From Pararge aegeria (lineage: Eukaryota; Arthropoda; Insecta; Lepidoptera; Nymphalidae): a stretch of DNA of 64,000 bases. The notes under the pieces were generated by a model, which worked only from the letters and a program-made list of their open reading frames with translations, was not told the DNA's origin and did not search any database. The stretch spans positions 12,472,001 to 12,536,000 of the forward strand of contig NC_053201.1 in the NCBI RefSeq assembly GCF_905163445.1. Reading direction: 5' to 3'. This document shows positions 41,785-54,081 of the stretch, in pieces. How positions within the stretch are numbered: position 1 is the first letter of the stretch; each line of letters begins with the position of its first letter. The position numbers and the translations under genes were made by a program.

Positions 41785-43659
41785 TCTATATATATATAAT
41801 GAAAATGGTGTTCCTTTGAGGCTCAATCACGCTTAAACCACTGATCGTATCGACATGAAACTACCACCATTCGATGCGAAATTTTTCCTAGATGGTTTAT
41901 AGCTATTTATTTTTCGAATTCTAACGTTCCTTCATTTTTTTATTGCTGTTTTACTTTTATGAACATTTATCCCGCTAATAAAAACGTTTTCTCTTGATTC
42001 TTTTGTTTTCATGGATTTCATCGGAGTTTACTGAACGGATAATGTTCTTTTACATTCAGCTAAGAATCTACTCACGGTAGTGGAGAACGGTTGGACCAAT
42101 TGGGCTTTTTTTTTATCTTCAGAATTGTCAGGAGAAAGTTTTGTATGTAAGAAAATATTAAAAAAGCCCGATAAAAAGTTAAAAATTTCGATGATAATCG
42201 AAGAATTCCCATCTATATAGTCACTCACCACGAAATCTCGGGAACCATAAGACTTAGAAACGTGAAACTTGGTAGGAATATTACTTTTGCTATGTAGAGG
42301 TCAGCTATGAATAGATTTTAAGAAATTCATTCCCCAAAGGGGATTGCGGGGGCGTTAACAATGAACAATTCCCGTTTTTAAACTATAGCTTCTATAGACT
42401 TCAAATTTGGTAGGAATCTTCTGTAAGAGGTGTAGAAATAGGCTATGAACGAATTTTACGATAGCTCACCCCACAGGGGGTTGCGGGGGTGGGTATTAAC
42501 AATTAATATTTTTAATTTTCCAGCTAAAGCTCCTACAAGCTCCAAATTTTGTAGGAATTTTCTATAAGTGATGTAAAAATGATTTATGAACAAATTTTAC
42601 GATATCCCACCCCAAAGAAGATTGCGGGGGCGTTAACAATGAAAATTTTCAATTTCGAAGCGATAGCTCCTATAGACTCCAAATTTAGTGAGAGTGTTCT
42701 ATATGTAATATAAAAATGATCTTCGAGCGGATTTTACAATGAATCACCTCCAATAAGGTTCGCGGGGGTGGGTGTTAACAATAAAAAATTTCAATTTCGA
42801 AATATAGCTTCTAAAAATTCTAAATATGGTAGGAATCTTTTATTATTCACATAAAGAACATCTCAAAATGGATTTCATTAAAGTCTACTTCCGACAGGAA
42901 TTGCGGGGGTGGGTGTTAAAATCTAAAATTTTTATTTCTAACCTGTAACTTCTACAGACTCAACAATCGTCTTTTTGGAAGCGGAGAAAAAGTCATTGAG
43001 AGGTTCTACTATCCAATCAACGGACTAAGAATTTTACATTCATTTTACTTTTGCAGACTACATAACCGACGAATTCTTTTATTGCGGGATCGCGGAAATG
43101 TAACAGATTAAAATGAATGCATTTTCCAAGCACATGAGATGTGGAAAAGAAATTTAGTTACTTATTCCAATAGAATTCATAAAAAACATGCACAATTAAT
43201 TTTCTATAAAAAATTGATGTCACGGAGAAAATTTTAGTTAACAGAAAATTCGGCGCACTTGAACCTAGACAGATTTCAACTTCACATATGAGACTTGCAA
43301 TGACTTTAACTTAAACTTTCAATGCTCATTTCAAATTTTTTTCTTCATGTCAATTATTATTAATTTTTGGAAGAAAGGCACGGAAATGTTATAATGATTG
43401 CACATTGAAAGTTACAATGAATATTAGTGAGAAAAATCACCTGGATGAAAGATACAGGCTAAATCGATGGAATTTGGAATTTGAGTAAGTCTAAACAATA
43501 TCGATGCTTACAGTTCTATCCGCGGGGCCTATTTATGTTCATACAAAAATAAAAAAAGGAGAATAATAAAAATATGAAAAAAATAAATAAAAATGAAACA
43601 TAAAATGTAATTTATTTCCTTTTTCAATTCGCCCAGCGAAGCGGGCGGGAAACGGCTAG
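41785..43659 (+). mobile_element. 1875-bp Helitron-like element with internal tandem repeats
   Basis: Starts TCTATATATATATAATGAAA after A and ends 'cccagcgaagcgggcggg' aacgg CTAG (43656-43659) before T. The 3' hairpin is cgccc (43630-43634) with gggcg (43643-43647). The early phrase 'cttaaaccactgatcg' is of the 'no longer needs'-type leader common to these families. There is no Rep/helicase ORF, so it is non-autonomous. Confidence 0.75.
42330..42990 (+). repeat. Five degenerate 138-141-bp tandem units
   Basis: A G-rich core ('ttgcggggg.g.gttaac') recurs at about 42344, 42481, 42622, 42760 and 42901. Between cores: 'tagctcctatagactccaaa', 'gtaggaatctt' and 'aacaaattttacgat'. A weaker sixth core is near 43082. 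Confidence 0.9.
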
Positions 43660-44495
43660 TGAATATATATATATTTATGAATAAATATGGTAGACTTCCA
43701 GACCTAATATTATATGCATAAAATTAAAAAATTACGTGAAATAAACAATCCCGGGAAAACTAATTCACACGACTGAAGTCTCGGAAAAAGGCTAGTTATA
43801 AATAGAGTAATACGTACGTTTCTGAAGGATAATAGGCATTCTTGCAAGCGGTTATCATTTGCGGCAGCAAAAATTTCACCTTACCTTCAAGTTCAAGATG
43901 GCGGAAGCTACCTACCTCTTATCACCACTGCACTTTGATAAAGTAAAACCGGTTCAGAATTTTAGTCATCCCATACGAGTGGTTTCTGCGCAATATTGAT
44001 GTGGCCTCTTACATTTGTCAAGTGAAAACTACTACGCACCGCACACAGATTATAGGTAGTAAGTTAGCCTAAATCGTCACGCTCTGAGATGACATGCTCG
44101 ATCGGATGAACTCGGGACCGAGTGTTCTTGCTCTGTTTAGCGAGAAAGATACAGTCAGTCAGTTTAGTATATTGAATTCATACCTAATAATTTTCTTTGT
44201 TTATTTAATAGTCATTATGTATTGGTAAATAATAATTATTTGGCTTACATTTTGAGGTTATTTGTGAAGTTAGCGGTTTTCCACTTCTGCCGTTCGGTCT
44301 TTAAGTCACTAATATCTGTATCTAACTTAACAAAACTGTAACGAGTCGAATTCTGTACACGGGACTGGGTTCCCGAGACGGTCATTTACGATTGTCAATG
44401 TTAACGTGATTGAAAGTTTCAAATAATGTGTGGAACAGATATATTAATAGCCCACACCTCTTTTATATCTGTACTTAAAAAATAGATATACTAAA
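43660..44495. other. Unassigned
   Basis: No exon or recognised repeat. Confidence 0.45.
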
Positions 44496-44706
44496 CACAT
44501 CGATATCTAGCCTAACAGTATGCATATTGCGTAGCTTGTGTTATGGGTACTAAAATGACAGATGAATATTTATAATATACAGATAAACACCCAGATTCTG
44601 AAGAACATTCATGTTCATCACACAAACATTTTCCATTTGTGGGAATCGAACCCACAGCTTTGGACACAGAAAGCAGGGTCGCTGCCCACTGCGCCAATCG
44701 GCCTTC
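44496..44706 (-). mobile_element. SINE family A
   Basis: Minus head 'ggccgattggcgcagtgggc', B box 'gtgggttcgattcccac' intact; body shortened. Confidence 0.85.
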
Positions 44707-46960
44707 AAACTTAATAACGTAGGTTTGAATATTAGGCAATACCTACAACTTATTAAGGAAGGTTGTAGAATGTGTATCAGAACACTGTATACTGCGTACT
44801 GCGTATTTGTTTTTCCTACTGTCTAATGTTTTATGAAAGTTTTTTTTTTCATTATCCTTTTCAACCCATTGCTGTGTGTTTGTGAGTGTTTATTATCAGT
44901 AGTATTTGATAAAATCGCTAAAACCCACCAACCCACAAAGGAGCCGCATGGAGGGCCTAAGTCCTTAGAAGCGGCTTGTGCCGAGCAGTGTCATTAATAG
45001 GCTAAAGATGCTGATAGATCATTAATTGATGATGCGGCGACCGTGAGATGCGCGAGTCTGACCTACTTGACCACATCTGGCTATACAAACTCTATAGGTA
45101 TGTAATCCACTTAAATTCGAAGCGATAAGAATGTGTTAACTCCATAACTCAGTCAATCGCACCTCACCCAATATTCCAAGTAATATATGTATATATAAGT
45201 ATCCTTTTCATCACAGAGGTACATTCCTATTATAAATTCCCCTGAAATAGGAGTCTTCATAGTTATAAGGGGAGACTAATAAAAATATGTAAAATATCAC
45301 AAAAATCTTGATTCATTCCCATTTATTTATAGTTCTAGAATCATGTATTCTCATAAACTTTTAAGTGTATTTCATAAGATGTGATTCTCTACAAAAATGA
45401 AATGGGTAAGAAATCTGTTAGGCAGCTGAAGTTATGTAGGTATCTATATCTCTTGAAAGGCTTGAAACTTACACAAACCATCGGATTTTAAGCCTTTTTT
45501 AACTGTGTTACCTTCATATCAGTTTTTTGTCTCCGTATCCATATTCACATCAATGCAAAAATGTGTTTTTGGTTATTCTGCTAACAAACAGCAAGCAAAA
45601 AGAGTACCTTGAGGATTTACGTGCTTTTTTATAGATACATAGCCAAAGATAATAATGGCTACATTTGATCCTGCTAAAAAGTAGGATACCTGTGTCAAAA
45701 ATCTAAATAACCTGGTAGTTTGTGATAATCACAGAGAGATTAGTTTCCCGGATTATAAATACAGTCATCAAAATTTTCAAAACATTGGTTTTCTTCTGGG
45801 ACTTATAGGTGTCGGTAATCACAAACCCATTCACATAAAAAAAACACAGTAAATTTCCAAACTCCGGGCTACTAAGAATTTCTTGATAGAAAACCCCTAT
45901 AATTTTCAAAGCGTCGAACCCTATAACATTTGGTAAACAAGTGACTGACTTGACTGCTTCTAGGGCACCGTCTGCGGCACATTCGCGACTGTCTGCATGC
46001 CGAGATCAAGGCGCGTAGGCATAGCTCTCGCTTCGTCAGTTTGTATGAAGTTGAAATACTTTATGTACACATAATAGTACCGTGCCTAGGCGCGAAGTAA
46101 ACAACGCGAATATCTTGAATGCCAGCTGGTACTGATTTTTTATGCAGAATAAACTAAAAATCTATATAAAAACCTCCTGCTTACTGACTAAATAAAAAAG
46201 TATATATGTCTAGTATAGCTCGCGTTGGACGCTAGCTCTATGTCATTATGAAGATGTAACGTTAGTAAATGTTTACTTTTGTTCTTAGGCACTTGTTACT
46301 GAATGTTTTGTGTTACTACTTGTTACTTACACGTTTAGTTAAGTAGCGTGCCGTCAAAATACGTGTTAACTTAACTCTTATGTCGAAACAGTGAACTACA
46401 TAATTACAAGCTCATTCATGATGCGTTGGACTGTTTTTCCGGTTCTGTCGTCCATGCCTTCTTTCTTGTCCCCCTTATGAGGAATGATGAATGAAAGAAT
46501 ACCTACACATTTGTTGTAAACACGTCACGAGATTCTAACTCGCGCTATTGCAGTCTTAGCCAATGAGGGGCATATATAAAAACTTCCAAAGTTGAATGAT
46601 TGGACATCGGTCCCTGAGTATAGTACCAGCTCGGAGAAAGGTCTTTTTGATACTCAGAGGATTTTTTGTAGGGTGGGGCGTAACGAAGCTTCCGTACGAA
46701 TCTGTTCACCTTTTAAGAATATCTAACAACTGAAATCTCGTCACAGAGTGCAACGCCCTTTTTTTTTTCTTATCTGTGACAAACATTTGATAACAGCCAC
46801 TGAGACAACTGAAGCTCGGGGAGATAACGTTCATTCATTGGGCAACGCGGGATATTGTGAGAAAACTTATCATAGTTTCTCAGTTATTACAAAATGCTAA
46901 ATTCATAATTAACTCTGATTTTTCTAAGTTATGTTATGATATGTTATGAGTTAGAGATAT
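44707..46960. other. Long unassigned stretch
   Basis: No exon, RNA or family recognised. A G+C-richer patch at 44930-45060 ('aaggagccgcatggagggcc') may be an old retroelement. Confidence 0.45.
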
Positions 46961-46964
46961 GTTA

Positions 46965-47405
46965 TGAGTTCGAATCACAGCACGCACCCCTAACCTTCTA
47001 AGTTATGCGAGTTTTAAACAATTCAAATATCACTTGCTTTAACGGTGAAGGTAAAAGTTCTCAATAATGTTCTCAAAGAAGGAAGCGGTGACAGCACAGT
47101 GGGTTTCTACCTGGGACTTCGACTTCACTTTCGGAGGGAGGCGAGTTCAAATCACAGCACGTACCCCTAACCGTCTAAGTTAAACAATGCTTTTTAAACA
47201 ATTCAAATATCACTTGCTTCAACGGTGAAGGAAAAATCCGTGAGGAAACCTGCATGCTCGAGAGTTCTCCATAATGTTCTCAAAGGTGTGTGGAGTTCAC
47301 GAATCTGCACTGGGACAGCGTGGTGGACTATGTCCTTAACCCCCTCCTCGTCGTGGGAGGAGACCCGTGCCCTGTAGTGGGCCGGTAATGGGTTGATATG
47401 ATGAA
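46965..47405 (+). mobile_element. SINE family H, two partial copies in tandem
   Basis: First 46965-47082: B box 'gagttcgaatcacagcacgc' to 'aataatgttctcaaa'. Second 47085-47405: from the head 'gaagcggtgacagcacagtgg', with a repeated B-box region, to 'aatgggttgatatgatga'. Confidence 0.8.
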
Positions 47406-47439
47406 TACACTTTTATTCTAGACTCTTTTTTTTGTTATG

Positions 47440-47670
47440 ATGCAGTCTAACCGATTAGGGCTAAAAGTTGTATTAAAACCATACCTCTAATATACATACA
47501 TCAAATCGCTTTGAAGCACTTTGTCGCTAGTTGCTAACTAGCCACGGCTAAAGAAAATTCTGCCATTATAAATTTCCAAATTGGGGCGATTTACCATACC
47601 GGGGATGGAACATGGAATCCTCTCGCTCTTAGGATCACAGCACTACTGAGTGCACCAGGGAAATCGTCTA
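47440..47670 (-). mobile_element. SINE family F, decayed
   Basis: 'gatgcagtctaaccgattag', 'gctaactagccacggctaaag', 'cataccggggatggaacatgg', 'ggatcacagcactactgag'. Confidence 0.65.
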
Positions 47671-47984
47671 GTCTAAACCCCCCATACTCCCGGTCCAAAC
47701 GTCAAGTTAACCTGAACACTGAGCCTCACACAAGGCTTCCTTAAGTCGACGTTCATTCAGTAGGTGAAGTCCCATTTAAACTTCATGATCTTCAAGAGCC
47801 TATCAGAGTGAACTGCTGGACTAAAGGACTGGAGGACTGGAGAAATTACGCTGCCATCTGTTCTCCGTTATGTTCCCCTGGTAGTACGACACCCTCGTGA
47901 AGAGGTGTGGTGGTGACAACTAGGTATATTCTGATCCGCCCACTTCACACGCCACAAAAGTTACACACAAATTACACAAAAATG

Positions 47985-48235
47985 TTTAATATAGTGTACA
48001 TTGTTCTACTAGTCGAGCACTTTCATTTGATACCTACCCATATTGATTGATGGGATCCGCCATTTTGGACCGATTTTCATAAAACAACGCTTAGAACACT
48101 CCCGACTAATGCATCTTTCAAATACAAAAAAATAAATCAAAATCGGTTTATCAGTGCGGTAAATACGATGTCACAGACAGACACACATCCAGACACTTGT
48201 ATCACCCCGTCGTATGTGAGTCGGGGTTTAATAAC
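47985..48235 (+). repeat. Repeat family S
   Basis: 'ttctactagtcgagc', 'gggatccgccattttgg', 'aaatcaaaatcggtttatc', 'acagacagacacacatcc', end 'caccccgtcgtatgtgagtc' ggggttta. Confidence 0.6.
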
Positions 48236-48504
48236 GTTCGCAAACAATATAAAGGTTATAAGGTAAGGTAAAGTGATAAGACAAATTGGCATGCACTCCA
48301 TAACATAACTAACAGGTAAACAAGTGGGTGTAACATTAACACGTACTTACAAACATGCAGACAAAGATCTCATTCATTCGTTTAAACACTTCCTGCTCCC
48401 AGTTAAGTAATGGATAAATATTTATTTATTACAATTTTATGTTAACTTATTATCCTTATACGTATTATATAATGTTGACATATATGCATACATGATGTAT
48501 TTCA

Positions 48505-48775
48505 TCAGCATCGGCCTTTGAGATGGACCGAGATTGATTCCGGCACGCGTCTTTTAACTCTTTGGAGTTGTGTGCGATTTTAGCAATTTGATATCACATG
48601 CTTCAAGGGTGAAGGTAAACATCGTGAGGAAACCTGCATGTTTGAGTGTTTTCCATAATGATCTCAAAGGTGTGCTTAGTGTCCCAATCCGCAAACCCAG
48701 CTGTGGGCTGGTAATGGGGACATTGTCTTCTTCTCATGCAAAAAAAAGGTTTAACCCAAAATGTCATTAAAACCG
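48505..48775 (+). mobile_element. SINE family H, decayed
   Basis: 'gcttcaagggtgaaggtaaa', 'catcgtgaggaaacctgcat', 'atgatctcaaaggtgtgct'. Head and tail degraded. Confidence 0.7.
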
Positions 48776-48904
48776 AAACCGACAGCTCAAAGTGCATTTG
48801 AACATGCTTACTTTTATATTATCGCATTTTAGTGTTCTCCTAATCTTTGAAGTCCAAGTTGAATATGGTTTGCCACATTAACGTAACCTGGTAGTTTTAT
48901 GCTC

Positions 48905-49250
48905 TGGAACCCTCTCTTCAAATTCAAATTCAAATATTTATTTGCGTGATTGCAGGTTAACAAATTTGATCTAATGATAAAAAAAACCTTAATTATAAAA
49001 TAATTTTTCCATTTTGTACACATGCCAGAAAATTAAGATATCAAAACTGTGAAATTAAATAATATAAAGTAAACCAAAATATACCTAAAACTAGAAACAC
49101 AATAATTTAAACCTTTAATTTTAGATATTCGTCTACTGAATAAAACTGACGAAGCATAAGCCATTAAATAATTTTTATCTTAAATGTAGGCAGAGGTATG
49201 TCAGTTAAAGTTTTTGGTAATTTGTTATAAATTGTTATTGCAATACAATA
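48905..49250 (-). mobile_element. LINE 3' end, unassigned family
   Basis: Tail complement 'caaattcaaattcaaatatt' then AT-rich 3' UTR with 'ggtaatttgttataaat', also present in the family O copy near 28957. Confidence 0.5.
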
Positions 49251-49282
49251 AACATTTATTTTATATAAAGTGAGGGTTTCTT

Positions 49283-49345
49283 CTATATGAGATGTGCCCA
49301 GCAGTGGGACATTATATTGCTATGGACGATGATGTTATGATGATG
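49283..49345 (+). repeat. RTE-like 3' tail fragment
   Basis: 'gatgtgcccagcagtgggac' then 'ggacgatgatgttatgatga'. Resembles the RTE end ('tatgtccagcagtggacg' plus GAT tail) but is diverged. Confidence 0.5.
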
Positions 49346-49883
49346 CATAGTTTTCAAACCTGCAGGAATACTCAACCCAAAATCTATCTGTTTCAATGAC
49401 TAATACAAAAAATTATCATCGATTGTTCCCCTATTCAGTAACACAATGGCATCATTAAACAATCGACAATAAGGGCGTAATAATGATTTTTACATTAACA
49501 AAATGCGAACGTCATCCAATATGATTGTTTCCAATCATACGGTCTGCGCTGGCCCTTATTTACTGTAGGGTTGCCAGTTTCAAAACATTCACAAGCAGGT
49601 AATAAAGAGTATGATGTTGGAAAAGTTTATTTATTTAATTTTAGTACTTTTATTTATCTTTATCTATTTTTAAACCGTGAACTTTTACAGAATGGGGCTG
49701 TTATTTCCTTCGTGTGGAAAAAATTACGTAGTGACAACCAAAGCAACAGTTGTGTTTACAATTATTACGTCATGTGATGTTAAACGTGCCGCAAAGCATT
49801 TTAGCGTTCCCGTGCAATTGTTTTGAATTTCGGAGAATTTTTGAACTTTTTGACGTAGGCGATGATATTTTTTGGGCGTGTTA
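49346..49883. other. Unassigned
   Basis: No exon. A short hairpin 'tatgattg' / 'caatcata' is at 49520-49539. Confidence 0.45.
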
Positions 49884-49975
49884 AGTTCGCCGTGCGCTTG
49901 GCTAGCGTGATAGACTCAGCCTGGGAGGATGAAGACCCTTGCCCAGTAGGGGGCCAGTATAATAGGTTGATTGCG
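49884..49975 (+). mobile_element. SINE family H end, decayed
   Basis: 'gacccttgcccagtaggggg' and 'ccagtataataggttgat' correspond to 'gacccgtgccctgtagtggg' and 'ccggtaatgggttgat'. Confidence 0.5.
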
Positions 49976-50149
49976 ACTAGATTGACTAGATTGCTAGTTT
50001 CATAGACAGTCGCATGCCACAATATGTTTCACATCAAAAAAGGACTATTTAAGTATTCATTTATGGCCTGGCCTGTGTTATACTAGATGGAGGACTTTTT
50101 TATAAGTAGTATTTGCCGGACCAAGCCGATGACTTAACTGATGGTATGC

Positions 50150-50370
50150 GGAAACTTCAGCCTATAAACAGGGCTACACTTCTGTGTCCATAAACCTGAG
50201 GCGTAGGCGATCAGTCTCATTGGCCTGTTACTACATCGGAAACCACGTCCTTTATTCCAGAAAACCGCAATGCTGCTAGATGACAGCAATGCTGTTTGGC
50301 GGCAGAAAGAAACATGGCGGCTGTACTTCCCCGGATGAGCTCACACTGTCACAAAAAGCTATGGCATATC
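50150..50370 (+). repeat. Dispersed repeat family T, longest copy
   Basis: 'ctgtgtccataaacctgagg', 'cagtctcattggcctgtta', 'gctgtttggcggcagaaag', 'cttccccggatgagctcac'. Confidence 0.6.
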
Positions 50371-50864
50371 TATGCTAGGAAATTTTAAATATTTAAGTCT
50401 AATTGCGTGTAATTGCTAGTACATAATAATATGTATTTGCACAATCTTATTTGACGGTCAACGTTTTTTTTACATTAATTTACTAATAATAAATTCCGAG
50501 GTCTTATTAGTCCACTTACAATAAGAAGACTAATTTTATGATTACCTTTTAAAACTTTACACAGTTTTTTATAGCTCGTGTCCTATTAAATATGAATAAT
50601 AAAACAGTATTAGCGAATGAGTTATGAATATGCGAAGAGTTGTTTTGGTGATTACTTGAAGACATCACAAAAAGTTATGTATACAAAAATCTAACTCTCA
50701 AAGATTGCCTGCCAACGGTTAATAAGCGAATTAGTCAAGGCATTACGGCTGTGATAAAGGGACGGTTTCTGCCATTTATGCTTGACTTGAAATTGTTTTT
50801 TATGCTTGACCTCATCTGATCGTTAGTAGGAAAACATAGCCTAGAAAACAGTACCACTTCGCAG
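50371..50864. other. Unassigned
   Basis: No exon or family recognised. Confidence 0.45.
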
Positions 50865-50984
50865 GACAGGTAAGGTACACGTCCTGCGGCCATCAACCTG
50901 AGCCGAAGTTTCCAAGCTTCACGTGCCTGTAATTACACCGGCAACACCCTTGAAACCGGAACACAACAATGCTGCTTATGGTTA
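50865..50984 (+). repeat. Dispersed repeat family T
   Basis: 'gtacacgtcctgcggccatc', 'cttcacgtgcctgtaattac', 'ggaacacaacaatgctgctt'. A family B Helitron follows at once. Confidence 0.6.
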
Positions 50985-51277
50985 TCTTAATATATATAAA
51001 TCTCCTGTCACGATGTTTGTCCGCGATGGACTCCTAAACTACTTAACCGATTTTAAATTAAATTGGCACACCGTGAGCAGTCTGGTCCAACTTAAGAGAT
51101 AGCATAGCTAAGATCTTTAATTATAGTCGCAATTTCATTTTATTGCAAATTATTTGTCTATAATTAATTGACAGTCACATGTTATATGTATATACAACTA
51201 TACTCATTTAAGGCTTAGCGATACTGAATACTTTAAAAACAAAATCAAACGCAGACAAAGTCGCGGGCAACAGCTAG
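50985..51277 (+). mobile_element. Helitron family B
   Basis: 293 bp, near-identical to 37402-37694, same TC start and CTAG end with A before and T after. Confidence 0.9.
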
Positions 51278-51904
51278 TATAATATGTATTTCTGAAGATA
51301 AAATGGGAAATTCAAAAAGAGGTCTTATAGGACAGGTTACCCGATTTTGATCCGACTACAAGACCTGTCCAAGGTAACGGTTTTTTAATGACTAAAAACA
51401 ATTACTTAAGAATGTTCTAATCTATTATTCTGCATAAAAGTTTTATTTATAAAAGGAAGATAATGTTCTAAATGCTGATTAAATCTTGGAGCAAAAATGA
51501 GGCACAGAACGATTGTCGTGAAGTGGTTAATTAAAATAAAATTTGAATATGACCCTTTTAGTTATTCCATCCATATTAAAGAACTTGTTCCATCTAAATA
51601 AATAAAATAAAAAACTTCTTTATTCAAATGCTTTTAAATTGTTAATTCATATTTTAAAACTAAAGCTCGCAGGATTCCAAACGCAATTTATATCATAATG
51701 ATAGTTTTAACTAACAAGTAACAAGTAACAGTCATCAAACCAAAGCCACCGACATCAGTCGACCCGGGGCTTTGTTGTCGGCGGCTTCTAGTTATAAATT
51801 AGGACTATTTTTCGGTAGCATGATAACAGCAACTTCCAAAATGGCCGCAATTGAGGGTAAACTGTCGGCGCGAAATAGCAGTTATTGACATTAAGTCACT
51901 TACT
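51278..51904. other. Unassigned, with a LINE O fragment
   Basis: 51600-51690 ('cttctttattcaaatg', 'aaaactaaagctcgcaggat', 'tccaaacgca') is LINE O in minus orientation. Nothing else. Confidence 0.5.
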
Positions 51905-51995
51905 CAATAACCTATAACAGTCCACTGCTGGCTAAAGGCCTCTCCCGAGGGTTGGCCCATGATCACCACGTTGGGCAGATGCGTTGGGGATCATC
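51905..51995. repeat. Retroelement 3' fragment, minus sense likely
   Basis: 'aacagtccactgctggctaa' and 'aggcctctcccgagg' recur at 40388-40430. The complement, 'cagcagtggact', recalls RTE-like 3' ends. Confidence 0.45.
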
Positions 51996-52791
51996 ATTAT
52001 ATTATGATCTGCCGTCACCATAAAGCAATACTCACTTATTTCACGGTGTAAGTTCACGGTGTTTAAGAAAATAAAATGAATGAGTTACAAGTGGCAACCC
52101 TATACGCAAACAGTGTGTCCGTCAAGTGGCGGTTTCCCGTCGCGCGTCAGTGATCCTAGAACTGAATGACGATTGTTGTGTTGTGTAATCCGATATTGAT
52201 TTAAGGTCAATGCCACTAATCTAATAGGGCTGCCACTATCGATACTAATATTATAAGTGCCAAAATCTCTTTGGTGTTTATTAATTTGTTTTTAATATAT
52301 TTATAGTGATATTGTTTCTGTTTACAGTAAATAAGCAAAATAGTTTGTGTTGAAGTTCAAGCTTATGAAAAATAAATTTTAGCATAGAGGATTACGTTTT
52401 CCGGAAACGTAACCCTGGTACTTTTTCCGCATAAAAATAAGATAATAATATAAAATACAAATAATCTATGGCCATCTCTAGGATTCAAGCTATATATATA
52501 TATATATATATGCGAAAATTTCATCAAAATCGGTGCAATAGTTGAGCCGAAAACAGGTAACAAAAAAAATTAATAAACAAATAGACACACTTTCGCATTT
52601 ACAATAGTAGTATGGATTTTATAGGCGCCACACATTACATGCAAAGTGATTTGTCAATCGATATTCTGCAATGCGTATTAATAAAATTATTAAATGGAAG
52701 CTTTTAAGTCTTAAGTGTTGTTACAAAATTATTACAGCTTTGTGAAAAAGAAAGGTTTGTATGCAGGTGCAATTTATAATGCATTGAAAAT
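51996..52791. other. Unassigned with two Helitron-like ends
   Basis: A plus-type start is at about 52236 ('gatactaatattataagtgc') and a minus-type start ends at 52617 ('cgcatttacaatagtagta'). (TA)n run at 52493-52511. No complete element was delimited. Confidence 0.45.
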
Positions 52792-53047
52792 GACGGCCAA
52801 CTGGCGCAGTGGGCAGCGACCCTGCTTTCTGAGTCCATAGCCGTGGGTTCGATTCCCACAACTGGAACATGTTTGTGTGATGAACATGAATGTTTTTCAG
52901 TGTCTGGGTTTTTATCTGTATATGATAAGTATTTATGTAAATTCATAAAAATATTCATCAGTCATGTTAGTACCCATAACACAAGCTACGCTTACTTTGG
53001 GGCTAGATGGCGATGTGTGTATTGTCGTAGTATATTTATTTATTTAA
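52792..53047 (+). mobile_element. SINE family A, full length
   Basis: GACGGCCAACTGGCGCAGTG head, B box 'gtgggttcgattcccac', body and TATTTATTTA tail. Both pol III box regions look intact. Confidence 0.92.
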
Positions 53048-53149
53048 AATGTAGTCTTTTTATGCTTGTTTTAGATCGTATGTGATGTTATATTGGTCTT
53101 GTATGCCTAGGATACTCCTTAGATGAGGCGTTATTTATTAAGGTATTGT

Positions 53150-53640
53150 CTTGCTCGACGTTGGTGAAAACGCTAACGTTTAACGGCAAACGTCCCATGC
53201 AGTGGTAAGGTTTCTAGTGGTCGGAGCGGATGCGTGAAGAGGCTCCAGACGCGCATCCCCGCTCAGGCGTAGACGAGTGGGAAGAAGATGGCGGCTACTT
53301 GCCTTTCGCCAGCTTCTCTTGGGAGGCAGGTAGCTATTGGGCTAACTACCCGTCACTGCACAAGCCTCTCTACGTTCTGAGGGGGGTTTTAGCTGTCCTG
53401 ATCCCCTCCTCGATAGCGCGGGAGCCCCAACAATCGGTTGGGGTGGGTGGTAGATATCCGAGAGGTATACAACGGGTTCCCCGGGTGTCTAACAAAGTCT
53501 GCAGGATTCCAACAAGAGGGACATGCCGTGGTGGTTTTTAGTTTAGTTATGCCCCTTTAGAGGGAGGAGTCCTACATAAAATCCGTTCTGCCCAAGGGTC
53601 TGAGGTACAAATAAAGCTTTTCCACCACGCCAAAAAAAAA
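53150..53640 (+). mobile_element. Retroelement family L, 3' end with poly-A
   Basis: G+C-rich with an open frame 53230-53541 (VDEWEEDGG and WEAGSYWANYPSLHKPL are readable), then 'gtggtggtttttagttta', 'ctgcccaagggtc', AATAAA and a poly-A run. Likely the end of a LINE; clade not recognised. Confidence 0.55.
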
Positions 53641-54081
53641 AGGTTCCTAGTAAGGTCTCACTATTATGGTTCCTAAATAAAGCGTCCGGCAAGTACCGCT
53701 AGGAACGCTAGGGATACTAGGAATTAGCAATGGCCGCAGCTGCGTATTGCACTGGTGGGAAAAAACACAACAACTGAAAGATTTTGTTGATAAAAATTGC
53801 CAACGACGTCGTTAACGTCATAAGCAAATTTGAAATTAGTTAGTCCTTATTCCATAGCTAAAGACGACTGATATTGGAATTGATAACGAAGTATTAGCAT
53901 CTGATAGTTTGAAACCACAAAATACTTTTTATACGCAGATATTTTCGAAGTTTAAGCGCTACAAAATTTTGTTTCTATAGACGTGACGTGACGATAGCCG
54001 ATCTCTAGATTTTGCAGTTATACCTATGTATTGAAAATAAATACCAATCTCTCATCAAAAATAAAAGTAAAAAATGATTAT
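53501..54081 (+). repeat. Tandem segmental duplication, unit 1
   Basis: From gcaggattcc through the family L tail and about 430 bp of unique-looking DNA to 'aagtaaaaaatg'. Unit 2 begins again with gcaggattcc at 54082. Confidence 0.92.

Noticed and set aside
42330..42990. CRISPR-like array
   Set aside because: The units are long (about 140 bp), degenerate and lack short repeats with unique spacers; the setting is a eukaryotic transposon.
52792..52870. tRNA gene suggested by A-box and B-box sequences (also at 22107, 29221, 44640, 55991, 56572)
   Set aside because: The boxes are the heads of repeated SINE families with long shared bodies. No cloverleaf with acceptor pairing was found.
53230..53541. 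103-codon ORF as a host gene
   Set aside because: It sits in repeat family L, ends at a retroelement tail with poly-A, and its end is repeated elsewhere. No splice sites or host family recognised.
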